This document shows, in pieces, positions 16,799 to 26,743 of a stretch of DNA of 64,000 nt. The notes beneath the pieces were generated by a model that did not search any database, was not told the DNA's origin, and saw only the letters and a list, made by a program, of their open reading frames with translations. Origin of the DNA: Microbacterium sp. No. 7 (GTDB taxonomy: Bacteria; Actinomycetota; Actinomycetes; Actinomycetales; Microbacteriaceae); the NCBI RefSeq assembly GCF_001314225.1, contig NZ_CP012697.1, positions 806,001-870,000 of the forward strand. The letters run 5' to 3'. Both the position numbers and the translations under genes were made by a program. The first letter of the stretch is position 1, and each line of letters starts with the position of its first letter.

Positions 16799-17097
16799 GA
16801 TCGCCTCGATGCGCGGCGCGGTTCGGTGAGCCCTCGCTGCTCTCTGGCGAGCGCAAGCGGGCTCACCACGGGCTTCGGCTCGAATGACGCCAGCCATTCT
16901 TCGCGTCCCAGCGCACGCACGACGCGGATGACGGTGGAGAAACTGCTTCCCTTGCCACCCTCGAGCGTGACGAGAGTGCCCACGCTGACATGGGCGCGGC
17001 GCGCGAGATCGTCCTGCGTGATGTCTTCCAGCAGTCGAGCGCGTCGGATCTGCGCGCCGAACTCACGCTCCCATTCGTCCACTCCGCTAGCTTGCAT
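16795..17097 (-). CDS. XRE-family transcriptional regulator
   Basis: 100 aa. Cro/C1-type helix-turn-helix at residues 13-66 (GAQIRRARLLEDITQDDLAR, then ANVSVGT-like HVSVGTLVTLEGGKG and FSTVIRVVRALG). The tail VSPLALAREQRGL is typical of short actinobacterial XRE proteins found next to HipA-type or small partner genes. The upstream region (17098-17160) is AT-rich and contains repeated TTGTC/CGCG words that could be its operator. First gene of a two-gene unit with the 60-aa HTH protein. Confidence 0.85.
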   Translation of the reverse strand: MQASGVDEWEREFGAQIRRARLLEDITQDDLARRAHVSVGTLVTLEGGKGSSFSTVIRVVRALGREEWLASFEPKPVVSPLALAREQRGLTEPRRASRRS

Positions 17098-17179
17098 ATT
17101 CGCGATGACAAACCGCTATCTACGCGACAATCGACAGAAAACGCACAGTTATCCTTGTGCTCTGGGAACGGGGTCGCGC

Positions 17180-18586
17180 TCAGGACAGGTAGTCGCGCAG
17201 GGAGTCGTCGGCATCGCGAGGGGCGAAGCCCGTCTGCTCGATCTTGGCGAGGTCGAGGGTCGACCAACGGGGCCGGGGGGCGACGGGCGTGGTCGCGGAG
17301 GCGAAGTACTCGTCGGTGGTGACCGGCCGCACGCGGGCGGGGTCGTGGCCGGCGAGCTCGAACACGCGCGCCGCGATCTCGGCCCAGGTGCGCGGCTCGC
17401 CCGAGCCCGTGAGGTTGTATGTGCCGAACGGCGCGCTCGTCTCCAGCAGATGCCGGATGCCGCGGGCCAGCTCGCTCGTGAACGTCAGGCGCCCGGTCTG
17501 ATCGCTCACGACGCCCGGGTCGATGCCTCGCTCCGCGAGCGAGGCCATGGTGCGCACGAAGTTGTTGCCGTCGCCGATGACCCAGCTCGTGCGCACGATG
17601 TAATGCCGCGGAACGGTCGTGACGATCGCGTCGCCCGCCGCCTTTGTCTGGCCGTAGACGCCGAGCGGGCAGAGCGGGTCGTCCTCGCGGTACGGGCGGT
17701 CGGCGGTGCCGTCGAACACGTAGTCGCTGGAGACGTGCACGAGAGCGAGGCCGTTCGCGGTCGCGAGGCGCGCGAGCGTGCTCACGGCCGTGACGTTGGC
17801 CGCCCACGCGTCGCGACGGCCCTCGGCGGTCTCGGCGAGGTCGACCTTGGTGTAAGCGGCCGCGTTGACGATGGCGCCGTAGTCGCGCCAGCGCCGCGCA
17901 TCCTCGAGCGTCGGCGAGGTGAGGTCGAGGTCGTCGCGCGCGGCGAACTCGACGTGCGCGGCGCCTTCGTACTCCGCGCGCAGCGCTCGTCCGAGCTGGC
18001 CGTTCGCGCCGACGACGAGGATCTTCTTCGGCGGGATCGGCGTGACCTCGGCGAGGCGCGGGTGCGCGGCATCCTTCGCCGACAGCTCCGCCTCGGCGAG
18101 CGAGATCGGCCAGTCGATCGCGGCCGTCTCGTCGGCGAGGTTGAGGAACGAGTACTCGGCGTCCGGCGACCAGTGGTCGTTCACGAGATACGCGTACGCC
18201 GTGTTCGGCTCGAGCGTCTGGTACGAGTTGCCCACCCCGCGCGGCACGAAGATGGCCCGCGACGGATCGAGCTCGGCGGTGAACACCGTGCCGAACGTCG
18301 GCCCCTCGCGCAGGTCCACCCACGCGCCGAAGATGCGGCCCGTGGCGACCGAGACCCACTTGTCCCACGGCTCGGCGTGGATGCCGCGCGTCGTGCCGAC
18401 CGCGTCGTTGAACGAGATGTTGTTCTGCACGGGCCCGAAGTCGGGCAGCCCCAGCGCGGTCATCTTCTCGCGCTGCCAGTTCTCCTTGAACCAGCCCCGG
18501 CTGTCGCCGTGCACCGGCAGCTCCCACAGGGTGAGCCCGGGAATGGGCGTCTCGACAGGGCTCAGCCGCTTGCCGTACTCGGTCAC
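17180..18586 (-). CDS. rmlCD: Bifunctional dTDP-4-dehydrorhamnose 3,5-epimerase / reductase (RmlC-RmlD fusion)
   Basis: 468 aa. Residues 1-185 form the cupin epimerase (RmlC), with the catalytic-His segment GTTRGIHAEPWDK (H70). Residues 188-468 form the SDR reductase (RmlD), with GANGQLG (193-199), SSDYVFDG (286-293) and the YxxxK pair Y311/K315. Together they convert dTDP-4-keto-6-deoxyglucose to dTDP-L-rhamnose. The fusion order C-D is known in actinobacteria. GTG start in a GTGA overlap with the preceding nucleotidyltransferase gene, so it is translationally coupled to a toxin-like gene rather than to rmlB. Confidence 0.95.
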   Translation of the reverse strand: MTEYGKRLSPVETPIPGLTLWELPVHGDSRGWFKENWQREKMTALGLPDFGPVQNNISFNDAVGTTRGIHAEPWDKWVSVATGRIFGAWVDLREGPTFGTVFTAELDPSRAIFVPRGVGNSYQTLEPNTAYAYLVNDHWSPDAEYSFLNLADETAAIDWPISLAEAELSAKDAAHPRLAEVTPIPPKKILVVGANGQLGRALRAEYEGAAHVEFAARDDLDLTSPTLEDARRWRDYGAIVNAAAYTKVDLAETAEGRRDAWAANVTAVSTLARLATANGLALVHVSSDYVFDGTADRPYREDDPLCPLGVYGQTKAAGDAIVTTVPRHYIVRTSWVIGDGNNFVRTMASLAERGIDPGVVSDQTGRLTFTSELARGIRHLLETSAPFGTYNLTGSGEPRTWAEIAARVFELAGHDPARVRPVTTDEYFASATTPVAPRPRWSTLDLAKIEQTGFAPRDADDSLRDYLS

Positions 18587-19149
18587 GCGTTGCCGCCTTT
18601 CTCATGATGAGTGTGTTCATCGACCAGGTCGACTGTGAAGATACGTTCCAGGATGCGCATGCCTCTCTCAGAGACCGCTTCGCCCGGGTAGAACTCCTCG
18701 AATACGGCTTCTGCCTCGTCGATGGAGCGAATGTCTTCCCTGCTCATGAGATGCACGATGTCGTCGGTGTCGCGCCCGGGGCGAGCGGCGCGGAGCTTCA
18801 TGGCGAGCAATGCGCGTGCATCGGCGACGTGAACGGTGACGTCGCCTCGCTCGACGACGGTGATCCAGTCGATGTCGCGTGCGAAGGGGATGGCGCCCGT
18901 CCGAAGCACCGCATCGTTGAGCCACTCATCGGGAAGTCCATGCAGAGCAGCGATCTCGCTCGCTACCCGCAATACCTGCTCACGTGGCGAGAACAAGGCG
19001 TCGATATCGACTGTGCCCCGCCGCTGGGGAAAATGCAGCCAAGCGATGCCGGCGCCCCCGACGATCTGAATGGTGACGGGTACACCGCTGTCGTCCAGAG
19101 CCGCGGCGAGCGCCTCGACGAGTTCGATCACATCCTGGCGATCGAGCAT
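18583..19149 (-). CDS. DUF6036/AbiEii-like nucleotidyltransferase (putative toxin partner)
   Basis: 188 aa. VGGAGIAWLHF...RRGTVDID (residues 30-50) is the GG...RxTxDxD nucleotidyltransferase signature (G31-G32, R44, T46, D48, D50). MKLRAARPGRDTDDIVHL (K118, D127, D129-130) is the second conserved block. This pattern occurs in AbiEii/MNT-like and DUF6036 proteins, often paired with a DNA-binding antitoxin. The ATG overlaps the HTH gene stop by one base (TGATG), and its stop overlaps rmlCD (GTGA). Likely the effector of a two-gene toxin-antitoxin-like unit; toxicity is inferred. Confidence 0.7.
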   Translation of the reverse strand: MLDRQDVIELVEALAAALDDSGVPVTIQIVGGAGIAWLHFPQRRGTVDIDALFSPREQVLRVASEIAALHGLPDEWLNDAVLRTGAIPFARDIDWITVVERGDVTVHVADARALLAMKLRAARPGRDTDDIVHLMSREDIRSIDEAEAVFEEFYPGEAVSERGMRILERIFTVDLVDEHTHHEKGGNA

Positions 19150-19730
19150 CACACCGATTCCAGATCCAGGCGGTGAACGCGAACGTTTCGCGCAGCGAAC
19201 TCGTCGGGGACTTCGTCGTCGCGCAGGTCGAACGGTGCCTGCGGATCGGGCAGATAGGTCGATTCCGCCAGATATCGATCGGGCTCGCGCGTCCACGACG
19301 GCGTAGGCATGTCACGAGTGGCGAGCGCCTGCGCTGTCACGGCGGCGAGGCCGGCGTCGAAGAGAGCGCTGCCAGTGTGCTCAGGTCGTTCCGCGCTGAG
19401 AACCGCCGCGACGAACGGGTCGACCGCTCGGAGGTCGTCAGACAGCTGGATGAGTCGTCGAAAAGCCCAGTCGTGGTGCGCCTGCGCGAGATCATGGCGG
19501 ATGTCGTCGACGATCTCCGCAGGTCCTCTTCTCCCGCGCGCACCGGGAAGCACGACGATACGGCTGCCCATCGCCTCAGCGATGCGTTCGGCCAGATCGA
19601 TGCGGGGCAGTCGTCTGCCCGCCTCGATGTGCGACAGTGCGGCGGGCGACGTGCGTGCCCGGGCAGCGACTTCGTTCGCGGGGAAGCCATGACGGCGCCG
19701 CTGCGCGGAGAGTGCCGTTGCGATGCTCAT
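19149..19730 (-). CDS. XRE/HTH-domain protein, putative antitoxin of the DUF6036 pair
   Basis: 193 aa from ATG 19730 (AGGGAG 4 bases upstream). HTH at residues 4-58 (RRRHGFPANEVAARARTSPA, LSHIEAGRRLPRIDLAERIA), then a helical C-terminal region ending in EFAARNVRVHRLDLESV. It forms a TGATG-linked pair with the nucleotidyltransferase. A TTGTCG-AATA-CGACAA palindrome sits just upstream (19742-19757), as expected for autoregulation. Located between rmlB and rmlCD on the same strand. A much longer frame through rmlB in another phase is an artefact. Confidence 0.75.
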   Translation of the reverse strand: MSIATALSAQRRRHGFPANEVAARARTSPAALSHIEAGRRLPRIDLAERIAEAMGSRIVVLPGARGRRGPAEIVDDIRHDLAQAHHDWAFRRLIQLSDDLRAVDPFVAAVLSAERPEHTGSALFDAGLAAVTAQALATRDMPTPSWTREPDRYLAESTYLPDPQAPFDLRDDEVPDEFAARNVRVHRLDLESV

Positions 19731-19741
19731 GTGACTCCCTC

Positions 19742-19757
19742 TTGTCGAATACGACAA
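19742..19757 (-). promoter_or_regulatory. Palindromic operator candidate of HTH/nucleotidyltransferase pair
   Basis: TTGTCG-AATA-CGACAA has perfect 6-bp arms, 11 bases before the ATG, and abuts a minus-strand TAGAAT that could be the -10 box. The position fits autorepression by the HTH protein. Confidence 0.5.
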
Positions 19758-19828
19758 TTCTACCTGCATGTGTACAGGCTTGGTTGTCTCTGAACGCGAC
19801 GATCGTGCACTGCGAGGTGCCGCCGAGC

Positions 19829-21742
<1,914 letters not shown>

Positions 21743-21756
21743 TCACGCCGGACATT

Positions 21757-21792
21757 GTTAACCAGACTGTTGCGGGAGTTAATCAGACCGTT
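21757..21792 (-). promoter_or_regulatory. Tandem 15-bp direct repeat upstream of rmlA
   Basis: GTTAACCAGACTGTT (21757-21771) and GTTAATCAGACCGTT (21778-21792) differ at two positions. Start-to-start spacing is 21 bp, two helical turns, typical of tandem binding sites for a dimeric activator or response regulator. Located 61-96 bases upstream of the rmlA start. Confidence 0.55.
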
Positions 21793-21852
21793 TCGAACCC
21801 GCACCCGTCGCACGCCCGCTTCGGTGCAGAACGAGAGCCGACAGAACCGCGG

Positions 21853-23496
21853 TCAGGTGACCTGATACCAGACCCCGCCGTCGTGGACGAACTGCATGGT
21901 CGCGCCGGGCGCGAGCGTGACATCGGCTCCGGTCTTCGTCTTGATCAGTGCCCCGTGCTGGACGATCGTGCTCGCCGAGGCGTTCGACACGACGAGCAGC
22001 GCCTGCCCGGAGTAGGCGTGCCGGAAGTTGGTGATCGTTCCGACGGTCGATCCGGTGAGCTTCAGCAGGTCGGTGTCGAAGACGACCGGATCGCCGGAGT
22101 TGGCCGACACGGCTCCCTTCCAGGCGGAGGGCTTGACGCGATTGGAGCCGAGCGACGACCCGGCGAGACCGGTGTGGTTGCCCAGCAGGGTCGCCGGCGC
22201 GCCGGTGATGCGGACGCCGCTGACGTCGTTGCTCGTCGCGGTGGCATCCACGGAGACCGTCGCCCCCGAGTTCCCTGAGGCGGCGCAGAAGACGCGCAGG
22301 TTCTCGACCCGGTTCCCCGCCCCGCGCAGCCTCATCGTCGCGGAGTAGCCGGCGGCGTGGGTGACCTCGCAGTCGCGCAGCGTGACGTCGTTGTCGAGGT
22401 CGAAGGCGGACTGCCAGGCGTCGCCCTTCGCATGCTGGAACACGCATCCGAGGAACTTCGTCTGCCCGCCCTCGAACCATCTGACCGCCTTCCCATGCGG
22501 AGAAGAGAACGACGACCCCACGACCGAGATGTACTTCTTCGGCAGGTCGGGATAGTTGGGCTCGCCGGCACCGATCGGCGGGGGCGACCGGAAGAACGCC
22601 GGTCCTCCCGCGGCGGTGTCGTGGTTCTGCGTGAAGTGGATGTTCGCGAACGAGTTCTCGTACCCGTTGATCTGGATGGCGGACAGCGCGGACGTGTTCT
22701 CCGCGCGCTGCTCGAACTTGCTGTTGACGAAATGGTTGTGCCGGGAGCGGCCGTGGACGACGAGCATGAGCGGCGACTGCTCGATGTGCAGCGCGTTCCA
22801 GTGCGTCGCGTTGGTGTTGTCGAACTTCGTGCGCAGCGACAGGGCGTAGTACAGGGTGGGATCCGTCACGTCGGTCGGGTCGCCCCATCCGCAGGTGAGC
22901 ATCTGCACGTTGCTGAAGGAGCCGTCCCACACGTCGATCATGTCGATGCCGCCGTGCCGGAACCCGCTGATCCACACGTTGTCCATCTCGATGTCCTGCA
23001 CGATGCGCAGGTCGAACGCCAGCCGGCGGCGCTGCACGCTGGAGGCCCAGTTCTCGTGCGCCTGCAGGCGCAGATCGCGGAGCGAGATGCGTCGCAGGTA
23101 CGGCGGCGCGGTTGTGTCGGTGTCCGCGTAGGGGGACCAGATCTTGAACACGGGGGCGCCGACGTTCTCCGACGCGAGGAGCAGGGAGTCCTCGAACTCG
23201 AACCGCACCACCTTGCTGTAGATCCCCGCGACGGTGATCGTCCCGTCGATCCGGTACTTCGACCAGCCCTCGCGGTTGGGGAACACGATGGTCCCCGAGC
23301 CGCTCGTGATCGCGTCGTCGACGGCGGCCTGGATGGCGGCCGTCGAGTCCGCCACGCCCGACCGGTCCGCGCCGTAGTCGAGAACGTTCAACGCGCGCCC
23401 CGACGACGACCGCTGCGAGGAGGCGGACGATGTCGTGGGGCGGCGTGCGGTCACGGGTGCGCTGCCCGTGTCCTGTGTGTCGTCGGGGAGAGCCAT
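21853..23496 (-). CDS. Right-handed beta-helix protein (pectate-lyase-3 superfamily), no signal peptide
   Basis: 547 aa, ATG 23496 preceded by GAGG. A low-complexity Ser/Thr-rich N-terminus (1-33) is followed by LNVLDYGADRSGVADSTAAI (36-55), the hallmark of the Pectate_lyase_3/tailspike fold, and then a long beta-helix with repeated N/D-rich turns. The C-terminal 75 residues (GQALLVVSNASASTIVQHG to FVHDGGVWYQVT) look like a small beta domain of the kind seen on phage tail fibres. There is no signal peptide or Tat motif, so export is unexplained. May act on or bind the polysaccharide, or derive from a phage tailspike. Confidence 0.7.
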   Translation of the reverse strand: MALPDDTQDTGSAPVTARRPTTSSASSQRSSSGRALNVLDYGADRSGVADSTAAIQAAVDDAITSGSGTIVFPNREGWSKYRIDGTITVAGIYSKVVRFEFEDSLLLASENVGAPVFKIWSPYADTDTTAPPYLRRISLRDLRLQAHENWASSVQRRRLAFDLRIVQDIEMDNVWISGFRHGGIDMIDVWDGSFSNVQMLTCGWGDPTDVTDPTLYYALSLRTKFDNTNATHWNALHIEQSPLMLVVHGRSRHNHFVNSKFEQRAENTSALSAIQINGYENSFANIHFTQNHDTAAGGPAFFRSPPPIGAGEPNYPDLPKKYISVVGSSFSSPHGKAVRWFEGGQTKFLGCVFQHAKGDAWQSAFDLDNDVTLRDCEVTHAAGYSATMRLRGAGNRVENLRVFCAASGNSGATVSVDATATSNDVSGVRITGAPATLLGNHTGLAGSSLGSNRVKPSAWKGAVSANSGDPVVFDTDLLKLTGSTVGTITNFRHAYSGQALLVVSNASASTIVQHGALIKTKTGADVTLAPGATMQFVHDGGVWYQVT

Positions 23497-23541
23497 GCGT
23501 GGTTCCTCTCAGAAGCAGAGCCGGCGGGCGTTGACGCCACC

Positions 23542-23545
23542 CTAG
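23542..23545. repeat. Target-site duplication CTAG (IS copy 2, low-coordinate side)
   Basis: CTAG directly abuts the IS end and is matched by CTAG at 25270-25273. Confidence 0.75.
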
Positions 23546-25269
23546 GTGCGCGGGTCAGAATCGGGTGGCGTGGCGCGCGGCGTTGACTCTGGCATCGCGC
23601 GCTGACGGTCGCGAACGGGAACGGGCGGGCCGTTGCGGTGTGAGAGCGTGCGGGATCGCACGGCGAGGGGCTCGTGGCGACTGTCGGTGCGTGCTGTGAC
23701 GCCCCGGGACCCCTGGGGAGGCCTATGCGGGCGCCAGCCCGGCGGCTGTAGCGACGCGGAGCTTGCGGAGGTTGTGGCAGATCGTGTGGAGTAGCCATTC
23801 GCCTTGGGCGCCGGCGAGTCCGCGTAGCCGGAGCTGTCCGGCGTTTTGCCGGGTCTTCATCTGCCCGAACGCGGGTTCAACGATGGCTTTGCGGCGCGCG
23901 TAGTCGGTGCGGCCCTGCTCGGTGCGCAGCGCGTGCGCCATCCGCTCCCGCCGGCTCGCGTCCTCTGGGGCCGGGTCCGGGGCGCCGGCGGTAGGGAAGC
24001 TCTCGCCGTGACGTTGCCGTCCCGTCGCGATCAACACCTGTGCGTCCAGATCGTCGGCGGCTTCGAGGTTGGCTTCCGAGCAGTAGCCCGCGTCAGCGAG
24101 GACGACCTCTGGGGAACGCTCGATTCCTGCCGCGTCGAGGTTCCGTAGGGTCTGCTCGGCCATCGGGACGAACTGCTGGATATCGGTGGCCTGCTGGGTG
24201 ACCTCGGCGCTCAGCACGATCTGGTGGCCCTCATCGACAACGGCCTGCGCGTTGAACGCGTAATCGAAGCCGCGGACCGTCTTCATCATCCGCGCCTCAG
24301 GATCGGTGAAATTGCGTTGCGCTTTCGGCTTCGGCGCCGCCGTGTCCACTGCAGTCGCGACGGCCGCGTCGGCCTGTTCAGGGGGCTGACCGGCGGCGTC
24401 GGCCTTCTTCCGCGCTACGGCTGCCGCCTTCTCGGCGGCGTCGGCCTCGATCGCGTCCTTCGCGGCACGTAGTTTTGCCAGGCGCCCCTCACGGCGGGCC
24501 AGCTCCGGGGCGACCTCGTCCCCGCGCCGGTCCTGGCCGAACTGCTGATCCTCGGCCTCATCGACCGCCTCCGCCTCGGCGAGCAGCGCAGCGACCTCGG
24601 CTTGGAGCTGATCGATCTTCGGCACGATCCGGTCGTAGCTCATCGCCTTATGCCGCGACGCGTTCGCGGCCAGCTTCGTGCCATCCAGCGCGACACGCCC
24701 CAACCGCACCAGCCCCGCCTCCGCGCAGACCCGCAGCACCTGCAGGAACAACCCCGGCAGGGCATCCAGGTGACGCCGACGAAACCGGGCCAGCGACCGG
24801 TAGTCGGGCGCCTGGTTGCCCGACAGCCACCGGAAGGCGATATCGCGCTTGCAGCGCCGCTCCAACTCACGAGACGAGGTCACGCCCGTCGCGTACGCGA
24901 ACAGCAGCAGCTTCAACATCATCCGCGGGTCATACGGAGGCGCACCCGAGGCGGACGCGTACGACGCGTAGACCGGCGTCAGATCCAAGAGCTCTTCGAC
25001 GACCTCGGAGATGAACCGGGCCTCATCATCCTCGTCCAGCCAGTCATCCAGACTCGGCGGGAGCAGGAAACACTGCCCCTGGTCATACCCACGGAACGTC
25101 TTGCCCGCACCCGCCGGTGCAGCCGAGCCCGGCGCCCGCGCCTCACCCGGCTCGACCTCGAACAGACCCTCCAGGCTGGCAGTCACCGTCATGAATCGAT
25201 TCTCCCAGCACCCCGCGCTATCCACCGGATTCACCCCGGCGCGTTAACGGAAGGATCTGACCCACGCAC
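23546..25269 (-). mobile_element. IS1182-family insertion sequence, copy 2 (inverted, 1,724 bp)
   Basis: Same length, ends and transposase as the element at 2425-4148, in opposite orientation. The encoded protein and the shadow frames are identical, so the copies look the same at nucleotide level. CTAG flanks both sides. The insertion lies 45 bases upstream of the beta-helix gene start (23496) in what was intergenic DNA, so that gene may now depend on IS-derived transcription or be silenced. Confidence 0.92.
23723..25192 (-). CDS. IS1182-family transposase (copy 2)
   Basis: 489 aa from ATG 25192 (in-frame GTG at 25234 possible). Sequence is identical to the transposase at 2502-3971, with D170, D367 and E439 intact. 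Transcribed toward the beta-helix gene at 21853-23496; read-through could express it. Confidence 0.93.
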   Translation of the reverse strand: MTVTASLEGLFEVEPGEARAPGSAAPAGAGKTFRGYDQGQCFLLPPSLDDWLDEDDEARFISEVVEELLDLTPVYASYASASGAPPYDPRMMLKLLLFAYATGVTSSRELERRCKRDIAFRWLSGNQAPDYRSLARFRRRHLDALPGLFLQVLRVCAEAGLVRLGRVALDGTKLAANASRHKAMSYDRIVPKIDQLQAEVAALLAEAEAVDEAEDQQFGQDRRGDEVAPELARREGRLAKLRAAKDAIEADAAEKAAAVARKKADAAGQPPEQADAAVATAVDTAAPKPKAQRNFTDPEARMMKTVRGFDYAFNAQAVVDEGHQIVLSAEVTQQATDIQQFVPMAEQTLRNLDAAGIERSPEVVLADAGYCSEANLEAADDLDAQVLIATGRQRHGESFPTAGAPDPAPEDASRRERMAHALRTEQGRTDYARRKAIVEPAFGQMKTRQNAGQLRLRGLAGAQGEWLLHTICHNLRKLRVATAAGLAPA

Positions 25270-25273
25270 CTAG
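25270..25273. repeat. Target-site duplication CTAG (IS copy 2, high-coordinate side)
   Basis: Matches 23542-23545. Confidence 0.75.
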
Positions 25274-25333
25274 CCGCAGACCGAGGACGGGTCCGGGCTT
25301 CGCGCGGCCTTTCGACTCAGGGCGGGCGCAACG

Positions 25334-25383
25334 CGATCGGGCCGCTCCGGTGCTCGAAGAGGAGCACCGGAGCGGCCCGATCG
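25334..25383 (-). terminator. Strong stem-loop terminator after ugd
   Basis: Perfect 22-bp arms (25334-25355 and 25362-25383, including GGGCCGCTCCGGTGCTC) with a 6-base loop, 11 bases past the ugd stop. No T-run follows, as is common for high-GC actinobacterial terminators. Confidence 0.75.
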
Positions 25384-25394
25384 GCAGGTGGTCC

Positions 25395-26705
25395 CTACGG
25401 GCGACCCATGCCGTAGTAGCTCCAGCCCGCGGAGCGCCAGGCGGCGGCGTCGAGGCAGTTGCGGCCGTCGACGATGATGCGTCCGGCGGCGAGCGCGGCG
25501 GCGTGCTCGGGCGAGAGCTCGCGGCGGTACTCGTCCCACTCCGTCACGACGAGCACGGCGTCGGCGCCCTGCAGCGCCTCGTCGCGGTCGGTCGTGTAGG
25601 CCAGCTGCGGCTGCACGCGACGGGCGTTCTCGACCGCCTCGGGGTCGGTGACGATGACGTCGGCGCCCAGGCCGTGCAGGCGCACGGCCGCGTCGAGCGC
25701 GGGGGAGTCGCGGATGTCGTCGCTGTGCGGCTTGAACGCGGCGCCCAGCACGGCGATGCGCTTCTGGAACACCGAGCCGCCGAGCGCGTCGACGACGAGC
25801 TGCACCGCGCGCTCGCGACGGCGCAGGTTGATGGCATCCACCTCGCGCAGGAACGCGACCGACTCGCCGCGGCCGAGCTCCTCGGCGCGGGCCGAGAAGG
25901 CGCGGATGTCCTTCGGCAGGCATCCGCCGCCGAAGCCGATGCCGGCGCCGAGGAAGCGGCGGCCGATGCGCACGTCGTGGCCGATCGCGTCGGCCAGCTG
26001 GGTGACGTCGGCGCCGGTGACCTCGGCGATCTCGGCCATCGCGTTGATGAAGCTGATCTTCGTGGCCAGGAAGGCGTTGGCGGCGACCTTCACGAGCTCG
26101 GCGGTCGCGTAGTCGGTCACGATGAACGGCGTGCCCTTCGCGACCGACGGGTGGTAGACCTCGCGCAGGATCTCGGCGGCGCGCTCGCCCTCCTCGCCCT
26201 CGGGCACGCCCGCGACGAGCCGGTCGGGGTCGACCGTGTCCTGCACGGCGAAGCCCTCGCGCAGGAACTCGGGGTTCCACACGAGCGTCGCGCCCGTCGG
26301 CGTGACGCGCTCGGCGAGAGCGGATGCCGTGCCCACCGGCACCGTCGACTTGCCCGCGACGACGTCGCCCGGCGTGAGGTGCGGGATCAGCGCGTCGAAC
26401 GCGGCGTTGACGTAGGTGAGGTCTGCGGCGTAGCCGTCCTTCTGCTGCGGCGTGCCGACGCCCACGAAGTGCACGGCCGCGCCGTGCGCCTGCGCGATGT
26501 CGGTCGTGAACGACAGCCGGCCCGACGCGATCGCCTCGGCGAGGATGTCCTGCAGCCCGGGCTCGAAGAACGGGGCCTCGCCCTTCTGCAGCGACGCGAT
26601 CTTGCGATCGTCGACGTCGATGCCGACCACTTCGTGGCCGATGGACGCCATGGCGGCGGCGTGCACGGCTCCGAGGTAGCCGCAACCGATCACAGACATG
26701 CGCAT
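25395..26705 (-). CDS. ugd: UDP-glucose 6-dehydrogenase
   Basis: 436 aa. NAD-binding GCGYLGAVHA (8-16), FVGVGTPQQKDG, GKSTVPVG, WNPEFLREG (E147), K206 in TAELVKVAANAFLATK, and catalytic C262 in GFGGGCLPKD. Oxidises UDP-glucose to UDP-glucuronate, giving an acidic precursor for the EPS. Lies 38 bases after the stop of a WzxC-like gene on the same strand, so it probably shares its transcript, which ends at the 25334-25383 hairpin. GalU at 55754 supplies its substrate. Confidence 0.95.
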   Translation of the reverse strand: MRMSVIGCGYLGAVHAAAMASIGHEVVGIDVDDRKIASLQKGEAPFFEPGLQDILAEAIASGRLSFTTDIAQAHGAAVHFVGVGTPQQKDGYAADLTYVNAAFDALIPHLTPGDVVAGKSTVPVGTASALAERVTPTGATLVWNPEFLREGFAVQDTVDPDRLVAGVPEGEEGERAAEILREVYHPSVAKGTPFIVTDYATAELVKVAANAFLATKISFINAMAEIAEVTGADVTQLADAIGHDVRIGRRFLGAGIGFGGGCLPKDIRAFSARAEELGRGESVAFLREVDAINLRRRERAVQLVVDALGGSVFQKRIAVLGAAFKPHSDDIRDSPALDAAVRLHGLGADVIVTDPEAVENARRVQPQLAYTTDRDEALQGADAVLVVTEWDEYRRELSPEHAAALAAGRIIVDGRNCLDAAAWRSAGWSYYGMGRP

Positions 26706-26743
26706 AACTTCTCCTTGGGTGTCAGACGGGGTGTCAGGGAACC

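Noticed and set aside
16863..18620. 585-aa Arg-rich ORF antisense-phase over rmlCD, and the 657-aa plus-strand ORF at 16634-18607
   Set aside because: Shadow frames of the high-GC rmlCD gene, with low-complexity Arg/Ala/Gly/His composition and no motifs; the RmlC/RmlD motifs are in the other frame.
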